Below are positions 16,602 to 22,842 of a stretch of 36,095 nt of DNA, one piece after another. This DNA comes from Bacteroidota bacterium. GTDB lineage: Bacteria; Bacteroidota; Bacteroidia; Chitinophagales; Chitinophagaceae. Under the pieces are notes generated by a model that was given only the letters and a program-made list of their open reading frames with translations, made no database searches and was not told the origin of the DNA. Numbering within the stretch: the first letter of the stretch is position 1; each line of letters begins with the position of its first letter. The stretch covers positions 1 to 36,095 of the forward strand of contig RDXK01000104.1 of assembly GCA_004292605.1 (NCBI GenBank), given 5' to 3'. The translations under genes were made by a program, and so were the position numbers.

Positions 16602-16612
16602 CATTTTTTTTG
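16584..16612 (+). promoter_or_regulatory. Possible promoter for the fasciclin gene
   Basis: TTTG at 16584-16587 and TTTTTTTG at 16605-16612 (7/8 match to TAnnTTTG) are separated by 17 bp, within the range for Bacteroidota -33/-7 pairs. It would give a leader of about 60 nt before the ATG at 16677. The poly-T tract makes the second box weak evidence. Confidence 0.35.
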
Positions 16613-16676
16613 CATTTGTACTAAATCCAACCTTCTTCGTACTGCGTAACTAATGGTATAAAAATTAAAATTAGTT

Positions 16677-17228
16677 ATGAAAAAAGTATTCAAAAGCGTA
16701 TTTGCCCTAGCCTTAGCCGTAGTAACCACAGCCGGTATTGCCCAAGAAAAAACAGTAATGGTAGGCGGTGCCGCTATGTACCCAAGTAAAAACATCGTGG
16801 AAAATGCTGTAAACAGTAAGGACCATACCACATTGGTAGCTGCTGTGAAAGCTGCCGGATTGGTAGAAACTTTACAAAGTGCTGGTCCGTTTACTGTATT
16901 TGCACCTGTGAACGATGCATTTGCTAAACTACCTGCAGGTACTGTAGAAACTTTATTGAAGCCAGAAAACAAAGCAAAATTGGCTGGCGTACTTACTTAC
17001 CACGTAGTAGCTGGTAAAATTAACAGTGGCGACTTGGTAAAATTAATCAAAGAAAATGGCGGAACATTTACTGCTAAAACCGTAGCTGGTGGCGAATTAC
17101 AGTTTACCTTAAAAGGCAAAAATGTATTGGTGAAAGATGCGAATGGTGGCGTAGCTACTGTAACTATAGCCGATGTAAACCAAAGCAACGGTGTAATTCA
17201 TGTAATTAATAAAGTATTGTTACCATAA
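16677..17228 (+). CDS. Exported fasciclin (FAS1) domain protein
   Basis: A 183-aa protein with a signal peptide ([23 protein letters not shown]) and one FAS1 domain covering about residues 45-183. The two conserved FAS1 boxes are visible: [15 protein letters not shown] (H1) and [10 protein letters not shown] with the later [19 protein letters not shown] (H2). FAS1 domains mediate adhesion at cell surfaces; the bacterial forms are usually periplasmic or secreted and their ligands are mostly unknown. It stands alone between a divergent ECF sigma gene and a terminator at 17280, so it is probably monocistronic. Control by the neighbouring sigma factor is possible given the shared upstream region but is not shown. 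Confidence 0.93.
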   Translation: MKKVFKSVFALALAVVTTAGIAQEKTVMVGGAAMYPSKNIVENAVNSKDHTTLVAAVKAAGLVETLQSAGPFTVFAPVNDAFAKLPAGTVETLLKPENKAKLAGVLTYHVVAGKINSGDLVKLIKENGGTFTAKTVAGGELQFTLKGKNVLVKDANGGVATVTIADVNQSNGVIHVINKVLLP

Positions 17229-17279
17229 TAGTATTACCTACTATGTGAAACTAGGTGTGTTTAGGGGTTTGTGTGAGTG

Positions 17280-17312
17280 AAAGGAAAGGTTGCCCATGTG
17301 GCAGCCTTTTTT
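17280..17312 (+). terminator. Rho-independent terminator after the fasciclin gene
   Basis: AAAGGTTGCC and GGCAGCCTTT form a stem with one mismatch or wobble around a CATGT loop, followed by a T-run. It lies 52 nt after the fasciclin stop codon. Confidence 0.75.
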
Positions 17313-17380
17313 ATTTTGCCGTACTTTGCCGGTGCTACAAACTTGTTGCGTTCACTGTTTTGTAGTTAAACTAACGGCAA

Positions 17381-18019
17381 ATGATTAAAAAATACAGTGT
17401 GGCGGTTTGTCTATTATTGTCGGCTCTACTGCTGGTAGTGGCTGCATCCCAATACCCGGGAGGTTCTTTGTTCGATAAACATTCCGAGGGTTTTCAATGG
17501 TCGAAGAATTTTCTTAGTAATTTATTCCAGCCTGTAGCCTTCAATGGTTTGCCCAACCCTGGCCGTATATGGGCATTATGGGGCATGGCCTTTCACTCGG
17601 TAGGGTATGGTTTATTTTTTATTCATTCCGCTGCCAAATTGGTAACAAAGGGTTGGTCGGTTGCTTTACGGTATATAGGATTTGCCAATATTGTATTTAT
17701 TTTTTTGCTAGCCACACCGTACCATGATGTTGGTACTATATCTATTGTACTTACGTTAATGGGTTTGTTTGTTATCACCGTGTTTGTGTTTCCCACTAAG
17801 CAGCCCGCCCTTATTACATTGTGTGTGGTTTGCCTTGTTTGTTATTATGCCTTTTTTTTGGCGTATGGATTAGGGTATTTGCCTTGGGCCATGATTTTAC
17901 AAAAAGTGTATGTGGCGGTTTCCCTTATTACCGTTGTTTGCTTGGAGTATTTTTTTCAAAAAAATAATTTGGCGGCTACTGTAGTATCCAGCCAAAAAAC
18001 GGTTGTTCGCAAATCATAG
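17381..18019 (+). CDS. Polytopic membrane protein of unknown function
   Basis: A 212-aa hydrophobic protein with about six membrane segments: residues about 5-25, 66-86, 98-114, 118-136, 140-162 and 170-190. Between the first two lies a conserved-looking loop, YPGGSLFDKHSEGFQWSKNFLSNLF, that I associate with small uncharacterised membrane families (loosely DUF998-like), without being able to name one with certainty. The loop contains no obvious metal or catalytic motif. The C-terminal 20 residues are polar and basic, likely cytoplasmic. It lies between a terminator and a VanZ-like gene that has its own -7 box, so it is probably transcribed alone. The start ATG at 17381 directly precedes the first membrane helix. 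Confidence 0.75.
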   Translation: MIKKYSVAVCLLLSALLLVVAASQYPGGSLFDKHSEGFQWSKNFLSNLFQPVAFNGLPNPGRIWALWGMAFHSVGYGLFFIHSAAKLVTKGWSVALRYIGFANIVFIFLLATPYHDVGTISIVLTLMGLFVITVFVFPTKQPALITLCVVCLVCYYAFFLAYGLGYLPWAMILQKVYVAVSLITVVCLEYFFQKNNLAATVVSSQKTVVRKS

Positions 18020-18079
18020 TCAGCCGTTATGCAATCGGTCGGTAGTACATTGGGCTAGCTAGCTTACGCAGTTTAGCTA

Positions 18080-18087
18080 TACATTTG
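18080..18087 (+). promoter_or_regulatory. -7 box (TACATTTG) for the VanZ-like gene, 4 nt before the ATG
   Basis: TACATTTG is a perfect match to TAnnTTTG and ends 4 nt before the ATG at 18092. With a normal distance from -7 box to transcript start, transcription would begin at or very near the A of the ATG, suggesting a leaderless mRNA. The -33 region is not clear. Confidence 0.5.
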
Positions 18088-18091
18088 GGGT

Positions 18092-18547
18092 ATGAATCAT
18101 TCTTACCAGCAAGGGCCGTTGGGTAACACGGGTAGCAAGCGTTCCACCATAGTGGCGGCACGTGTACTAGCTATAGTTTGGTTTAGTTTTATTACGTATT
18201 TGTTTCTATTACCGGGCAAAAAATTGCCACAGTGGGGCTGGACCAAATGGGTAGCTTTTGATAAATGGGTACATGCTGGCTTTTTTGCTATTGCCACCGG
18301 CCTATTTATTGTGGGCTTTAGTGCTATTCAAAAAAACAACCGTCATATCTATCTACTTGTAAGCATATTGGTATATGGTGTGGCCATTGAGTTTATTCAA
18401 TTGTATTGTATTGAAAACCGATCCTTCAGCTGGGTAGATATTGTATTTGATTGGTTAGGGGCATATCTAGGTTTTACATGGAGTTACCAATGCTTAGAAA
18501 AAAAGAAAAATTTTAACAAATGCGAAAGTGTTCGTAGTTCAAAATAA
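18092..18547 (+). CDS. VanZ-like family membrane protein
   Basis: A 151-aa membrane protein of the VanZ-like family, named after a teicoplanin-resistance accessory protein but mostly of unknown function. Visible features are the first helix (RVLAIVWFSFITYLFLLPG), the WVAFDKWVHAGFFAIATGL segment with the family's DK-x-x-H motif, and the final EFIQLY...RSFSWVDIVFDWLGAYLG segment with the conserved acidic residues of the last two helices. About four membrane segments are predicted. The N-terminal 25 residues are polar. There is no glycopeptide-resistance gene cluster around it, so a resistance role is not supported. It is followed, 47 nt later, by the PDZ gene with its own -7 box. Confidence 0.85.
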   Translation: MNHSYQQGPLGNTGSKRSTIVAARVLAIVWFSFITYLFLLPGKKLPQWGWTKWVAFDKWVHAGFFAIATGLFIVGFSAIQKNNRHIYLLVSILVYGVAIEFIQLYCIENRSFSWVDIVFDWLGAYLGFTWSYQCLEKKKNFNKCESVRSSK

Positions 18548-18560
18548 TTTCCTAGTTTTG
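18531..18560 (+). promoter_or_regulatory. Promoter for the double-PDZ gene (TTCG-N18-TAGTTTTG)
   Basis: TAGTTTTG at 18553-18560 is a perfect -7 box, and TTCG at 18531-18534 is a 3/4 match to the -33 TTTG with an 18-bp spacer. The predicted leader is about 30 nt. It overlaps the end of the VanZ-like gene. Confidence 0.5.
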
Positions 18561-18594
18561 ATGTACGAAATTTTTAGTAGATAAATTTTTATAC

Positions 18595-19656
18595 ATGAAA
18601 AAAGTACTTACAAGCATTGCCATGGTAGCCTTAACAGTAGCGGCCATAGCACAGGAAAAGCCCATGGTAGAATTGCGATTAGATACTGCTAAACCAAAAG
18701 CAGGTAGCGAACGTCAATCGATTGTTATAAAAACCAAAGGTGAGAAACCCGAAAAAATGGTGATAGAAGTAGATGGCGATAAGGTAACCATCAACGGCAA
18801 GCAAGTAGACGATTTTAATGGCGGCCAAGTAAACATCCGGAAATATAACAATGATGTTCGGGTATTTGAAATGCCAGATGTAAAGGAAATGCTTGGTCGT
18901 ATCCGTCCGGAAGAAATTGAAAGTATCAATATTACTAAAGGGTTTAATCCCGAAAAACCTCGTCGGGCACGTTTGGGTGTTTCTACGGAAGCTACCAGCG
19001 AAAAAGGGGCTAGAATCACCGAAGTATCTGAAAATTCAGCTGCCCAAAAAGCAGGTTTGCAAAAACAAGATATTATTACAAAAATTGATAAGCGTACGGT
19101 TTCGTCCCCGTCGGATTTATCTAATATCATTGGCGATTACGATGCAAAAGCTAAAGTAGATATTACGTATTTGAGAGATGGCAAAACCAAATCGGCTAAG
19201 GCGGTGTTAGATTCTGCTTCAAAAGCCACTTCTTATCGTTTCTCAGAGTATCGTTCGGCACCTTGGGGTTCGTATAATATGGATAAGAACTACTCAGAAG
19301 TTCCAAATTTTCCAGCTTTTCCACGTGGTGCCACTTCTATAAACGGCAATATTTTCTACCGAGGATCTGGACCAAACAAACCTCGTCTAGGTATTGAAAT
19401 CGAAGATTTGCCTGTAGGCGAAGGCGTGAAAGTAATTGAGGTGGAAGAAGAATCGGTAGCGGAAGCCGCCGGATTAAAAGAAGAAGACATCATTACTACC
19501 ATCAACGGTACCAAAGTAGCCGATGTAGATGCTATGAAGGAGCAACTACGTGGTGCCAAACCAGGCGATAAACTGGTAGTGGTATACACTAGAAAAGGTG
19601 AACAAAAATCTACCACCATCACGTTCCCTAAACCAATTAAGAAAGCAAACTTGTAA
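18595..19656 (+). CDS. Exported protein with two PDZ domains and no protease domain
   Basis: A 353-aa protein with a signal peptide (MKKVLTSIAMVALTVAAIAQ). Residues 25-115 form a charged beta-rich region that I do not recognise. PDZ1 spans about 126-207 (carboxylate-binding loop near ARLGVS; SENSAAQKAGLQKQDIITKID) and PDZ2 about 263-345 (loop near PRLGIEI; EEESVAEAAGLKEEDIITTING). The two are joined by a Tyr/Ser/Pro-rich linker of about 55 residues. Unlike HtrA/DegP there is no trypsin-like domain, and no S41 or site-2 protease motif, so it is likely a periplasmic scaffold or adaptor that binds C-termini. It has its own promoter and a terminator, so it is monocistronic. Confidence 0.88.
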   Translation: MKKVLTSIAMVALTVAAIAQEKPMVELRLDTAKPKAGSERQSIVIKTKGEKPEKMVIEVDGDKVTINGKQVDDFNGGQVNIRKYNNDVRVFEMPDVKEMLGRIRPEEIESINITKGFNPEKPRRARLGVSTEATSEKGARITEVSENSAAQKAGLQKQDIITKIDKRTVSSPSDLSNIIGDYDAKAKVDITYLRDGKTKSAKAVLDSASKATSYRFSEYRSAPWGSYNMDKNYSEVPNFPAFPRGATSINGNIFYRGSGPNKPRLGIEIEDLPVGEGVKVIEVEEESVAEAAGLKEEDIITTINGTKVADVDAMKEQLRGAKPGDKLVVVYTRKGEQKSTTITFPKPIKKANL

Positions 19657-19680
19657 TTAAAGTGAGGTTTAATAACGGCA

Positions 19681-19711
19681 AGGTCCTGTTGCATATGCAG
19701 CGGGACTTTTG
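19681..19711 (+). terminator. Terminator after the PDZ gene
   Basis: GTCCTGTTGC and GCAGCGGGAC pair over 10 bp with G-U wobbles around an ATAT loop, followed by ttttgtttt. It lies about 26 nt after the PDZ stop codon and directly upstream of the gatB -7 box. Confidence 0.8.
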
Positions 19712-19726
19712 TTTTACTGCAAAAAC

Positions 19727-19734
19727 TATCTTTG
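19727..19734 (+). promoter_or_regulatory. -7 box (TATCTTTG) for gatB, 4 nt before the ATG
   Basis: TATCTTTG matches TAnnTTTG exactly and ends 4 nt before the ATG at 19739. A TTTG at 19708-19711, inside the tail of the preceding terminator, could act as a -33 element with a rather short 15-bp spacer. The geometry predicts a leaderless or nearly leaderless gatB mRNA. Confidence 0.55.
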
Positions 19735-19738
19735 CCAA

Positions 19739-21193
19739 ATGATGATTACCGATTTGTACGATGTAGTGATAGGTTTAGAGGTACACGTACAATTAAATAC
19801 CACCACCAAATTATTTAGTGCCGATGCCAATTTGTTTGGTGCACAGCCCAATACACATACTAGCCCCATCACATTGGGTCATCCTGGTTCGGTTTTATTT
19901 TTGAATAAAGAAGCCATCACCAAAGCAGTACAAATGGGTATTGCTTGTAACTGTACTATTACCGAGTACAATTACTTTGCTAGAAAAAATTATTTCTACC
20001 CAGATTTACCAAAGGGCTACCAAATATCGCAGCATACCGTGCCCATTTGTGTGGGTGGCCAAGTATATATTCATTTACCAGAAGGTGGTAAACACATACA
20101 GCTAAACAGAATTCATTTAGAGGAAGATGCCGGTAAAAGTATACACGATGCTAACGATGCCTATACCTTACTTGATTATAATAGAGCGGGTGTGCCACTC
20201 ATAGAAATTGTAACAGAACCTTGTTTACAATCGGCCGAGGAAGCTTACCAATACCTTACCGAAATTAGAAAACTAGTACGTTGGGTAGGTGTAAGCGATG
20301 GCAATATGGAAGAAGGTAGTTTACGCTGCGATGCCAATATTTCCTTGAAACCAAAAGGTGCTACCACGCTTGGCACCAAGGTAGAAGTGAAGAATTTGAA
20401 CAGCATACGCAATGTGAAAAAAGCCATTGAGGTAGAGGTAGAACGTATGGCAGCTTTGCTACAAGAAGGTGAACCAATAGTACAGCAAACCCGCAGTTTT
20501 AATGCGGATAACGATACCACTTTTGCCCTGAGAGATAAGGAAGAGGCGAACGATTATCGCTATTTTCCTGAACCCGATGCTGCTCCTTTTTTAGTAACAG
20601 ATGAAGTAGTAAAAACTATACAGCAATCGTTGCCACCATTGCCCTATACGTTGTACCAAGAGTTCACAAAAGCGTACGCACTTTCGCACTATGATGCCTT
20701 ACAGCTTTTGGCCGACAAAGGAATAGCTACCTACTTTACACAAGTAGTAGCGGAACAGCCTTTTTATAAAACAGCCGTTAATTTTATTTGCGGTCCTTTA
20801 AAGGCAGTATCTCAGTTACACCAAGGCGATACCGTATTTCCTTTGCCGGTAGCTACTACTGCCGCAATAGTACAATTGATACATAACAAGGAGTTGAGCT
20901 TTTCCGTAGTTACAGAAAAATTATTGCCGTATTTATTGCAGCATCCTAGCGATGCGGTTACGGTAGCAGTTGAAAAATTAGGACTAATAGAAAATACTGA
21001 TGATGCCGATGTATTGGCCTGGGTAAACCAAGCTTTAACCAACCATCCCGATAAAGTAGCAGCCTACTTAGCAGGTAAAAAAGCGGTGTTAGGTGCCTTA
21101 TTGGGTGAGGTAAAAAGGTTGAGTGCTGGTAAGGCGAACCCACAAAAAATTCAAATATTATTAGAGCAACAATTACAATTATTAAAAAAATAA
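19739..21193 (+). CDS. gatB: Asp-tRNA(Asn)/Glu-tRNA(Gln) amidotransferase subunit B
   Basis: The tRNA-binding and kinase subunit of the GatCAB complex, which converts misacylated Glu-tRNA(Gln) or Asp-tRNA(Asn) to the amidated forms in the cytoplasm. The N-terminal VIGLEVHVQLNTTTKLFSADAN, the HPGSVLFLNKEAI segment, YFYPDLPKGYQISQ, EDAGKSIHD, DYNRAGVPLIEIVTEP and DKEEANDYRYFPEPD are all canonical GatB signatures, and the C-terminal third is the YqeY-like tail domain. The length from the ATG at 19739 is 484 aa, normal for the family. The ORF-track start at 19709 is a TTG inside the preceding terminator; 19742 is an alternative ATG. gatA and gatC are not adjacent. The next gene starts 1 nt after the stop. 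Confidence 0.97.
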   Translation: MMITDLYDVVIGLEVHVQLNTTTKLFSADANLFGAQPNTHTSPITLGHPGSVLFLNKEAITKAVQMGIACNCTITEYNYFARKNYFYPDLPKGYQISQHTVPICVGGQVYIHLPEGGKHIQLNRIHLEEDAGKSIHDANDAYTLLDYNRAGVPLIEIVTEPCLQSAEEAYQYLTEIRKLVRWVGVSDGNMEEGSLRCDANISLKPKGATTLGTKVEVKNLNSIRNVKKAIEVEVERMAALLQEGEPIVQQTRSFNADNDTTFALRDKEEANDYRYFPEPDAAPFLVTDEVVKTIQQSLPPLPYTLYQEFTKAYALSHYDALQLLADKGIATYFTQVVAEQPFYKTAVNFICGPLKAVSQLHQGDTVFPLPVATTAAIVQLIHNKELSFSVVTEKLLPYLLQHPSDAVTVAVEKLGLIENTDDADVLAWVNQALTNHPDKVAAYLAGKKAVLGALLGEVKRLSAGKANPQKIQILLEQQLQLLKK

Positions 21194-21194
21194 T

Positions 21195-22331
21195 ATGAAA
21201 CAGTGGTTATTATACGTATTGCTACTAAGCGTAGTAGCTTGTAAGCAGCAAACAGCCAACGGAGTGCTAGAGGTAAGTGGTACGGTAAAAGGCGGTAATG
21301 GCAAAAAAATATATTTACAGGAGTTGCCCTATAATGCCGCTGAACCCATCAATATAGATACCACTACGGCTGACGATTTAGGTAAATATGTTTTGAAAGC
21401 CAATGTAAAACAAGAAGGCATTTACAGGGTAGCCGTAGAGGGCGGTCCGCAAGCGGTATTTATAAACGACGAAAACGAGCTAGAAATAAATTTAGCGATG
21501 AACGATTTTAGACGCCCCACCATAAAAGGTTCGGATGTTTCTAATAGTTTATATGCTTTTTTTGAAAACTACCGCAGGCAGGATAGCTTGGTAAACACTC
21601 AAAAAATTCAAGCCGATAGTTTAGTGGCGTTACCTGGTGGTGATAGCTTGGCTAAACTGCTGTTAACGCAAGCTGCTAATAATTTTACAGCACTCAATAC
21701 TTCCATCAAGGAGTTTGCCTTACAAACCAATAGTGGTGCCGCTGCTTTTTACGTATTGGCCCTTGGTGGTAGAACCATGCCTACAACTGAATTATCGGCC
21801 ACGGTAGCCCGTGTAGCCGATAAGTTTTCTAAAAATGAGGGACTGCAAACGTTGAAACAGAATTTAGCAGCCCGTGTAGCGGAAGAAGCCAAAGTAGCGG
21901 CTAAACCCGTGAGTTTTGTGGGCACTGCGGCGCCAGATTTAACTATGCCCGATGTAAATGGGAAAAATATTAGCATTAGCAGCTTTAAAGGCAAGTTTGT
22001 ATTGGTAGATTTTTGGGCAAGTTGGTGTGGCCCTTGCAGGCAGGAGAACCCTTTTGTGGTAGCTGCTTATAATAAATTTAAAGACAAAAATTTTACCATC
22101 TTAGGAGTAAGTTTAGATAATGATAAAGCCAAGTGGCAAGCGGCTATTGCGAAGGACGGATTAGCATGGAGCCATATGAGCGATTTGAAACAGTGGGAGA
22201 GTGCGGCAGTAGCACCCTACCGTATAGAGGGAATTCCTTTTAATGTATTGGTAGACCCCACAGGTAAAATTATTGCCGAAAACCTACGTGGAGCAATTTT
22301 GGAACAAAAGCTTGCAGAGGTGCTGAAGTAG
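21195..22331 (+). CDS. TlpA/ResA-like thiol-disulfide oxidoreductase lipoprotein with DUF4369-like N-terminus
   Basis: A 378-aa predicted lipoprotein (lipobox SVVAC, Cys16). Residues about 24-115 resemble the DUF4369 beta-sandwich common in Bacteroidota, with the GTVKGGNGKKIYLQELP start. A helical linker follows. From about residue 238 comes an AhpC/TSA-thioredoxin domain: GTAAPDLTMPDVNGK, VLVDFWASWCGPCRQE with the active-site pair Cys278 and Cys281, and the cis-proline strand IEGIPFNVLVDPTGKI. It probably reduces or exchanges disulfides on the periplasmic side. The start is 1 nt after the gatB stop, so it is likely co-transcribed although no functional link is evident. Confidence 0.92.
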   Translation: MKQWLLYVLLLSVVACKQQTANGVLEVSGTVKGGNGKKIYLQELPYNAAEPINIDTTTADDLGKYVLKANVKQEGIYRVAVEGGPQAVFINDENELEINLAMNDFRRPTIKGSDVSNSLYAFFENYRRQDSLVNTQKIQADSLVALPGGDSLAKLLLTQAANNFTALNTSIKEFALQTNSGAAAFYVLALGGRTMPTTELSATVARVADKFSKNEGLQTLKQNLAARVAEEAKVAAKPVSFVGTAAPDLTMPDVNGKNISISSFKGKFVLVDFWASWCGPCRQENPFVVAAYNKFKDKNFTILGVSLDNDKAKWQAAIAKDGLAWSHMSDLKQWESAAVAPYRIEGIPFNVLVDPTGKIIAENLRGAILEQKLAEVLK

Positions 22332-22442
22332 AGTGAGAAGTGGTATTTATAGCCCAATGCATGTTTTTGTGTAAGTACACAGTTTTGTATTGACTGAAGA
22401 TGATTAGCTTCACAGTATCTCATCATCATAAACAGTTTTCTT

Positions 22443-22634
22443 ATGGTCAAAGAATTAGGATTAATTATAGGTGTAGTGGCCTCTTTTGTGTTGTATTTTT
22501 TTACGTTTACAAGAATGGAAAAGCTCGCCTTAGCAAAGCCAGCAAAACTACGTTACACATACCTAACATTATTGATTCCGGTACTAGGGTTTGCATTGGT
22601 TTATAGTACCAAGCCCGGAAGAATAGTATCGTAA
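22443..22634 (+). CDS. Small two-helix membrane protein (hypothetical)
   Basis: A 63-aa ORF that I do not recognise as a named family. It has two strongly hydrophobic segments, residues about 5-22 (LGLIIGVVASFVLYFFTF) and 41-56 (YLTLLIPVLGFALVYS), separated by a short basic loop (MEKLALAKPAKLR). The coherent two-helix hairpin and a positively charged loop suggest a real inner-membrane protein rather than a shadow, and the overlapping frame at 22400 is far less protein-like. It lies 111 nt after the thioredoxin gene and before a shared terminator. A length this short makes the call uncertain. Confidence 0.55.
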   Translation: MVKELGLIIGVVASFVLYFFTFTRMEKLALAKPAKLRYTYLTLLIPVLGFALVYSTKPGRIVS

Positions 22635-22842
22635 GATGCATTTAGCATGTAATAGGTTGAGGGTATGTACAACACTCTATTACCATAAATGATGTATAAG
22701 TGTATACGTTTGGTAGGTATGGTAACATGAATATTTTGTACAAGAAATCATTGAAATAAAAAGCGTCGATAGAATTTTCTATCGACGCTTTTTTATAGCT
22801 ATGAATGGTTTGATGGATTACCCATGCTGCTAGGCTAACGTT
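22635..22842. other. Intergenic stretch with one terminator and no further gene seen
   Basis: Between the small membrane ORF and the large minus-strand barrel gene I find only very short ORFs, the longest about 18 codons, and the hairpin at 22758-22794. No RNA-gene signature was recognised. Confidence 0.5.
22758..22794. terminator. Bidirectional rho-independent terminator
   Basis: AAGCGTCGATAGAA and TTCTATCGACGCTT form a perfect stem flanked by A- and T-runs, so it can act on both strands. It separates the small plus-strand gene from the convergent beta-barrel gene. Confidence 0.9.

Noticed and set aside
18092-18547. VanZ-like gene as an antibiotic-resistance determinant
   Set aside because: The family is broad and mostly of unknown function, and no vanH/A/X or related genes are nearby.
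18714-19130. 138-aa minus-strand ORF
   Set aside because: Antisense to PDZ1 of the secreted PDZ protein; no independent evidence.
22400-22606. 68-aa ORF overlapping the small membrane ORF
   Set aside because: The overlapping frame at 22443 gives a coherent two-helix protein, whereas this one is rich in Cys, His and Arg with no clear structure.
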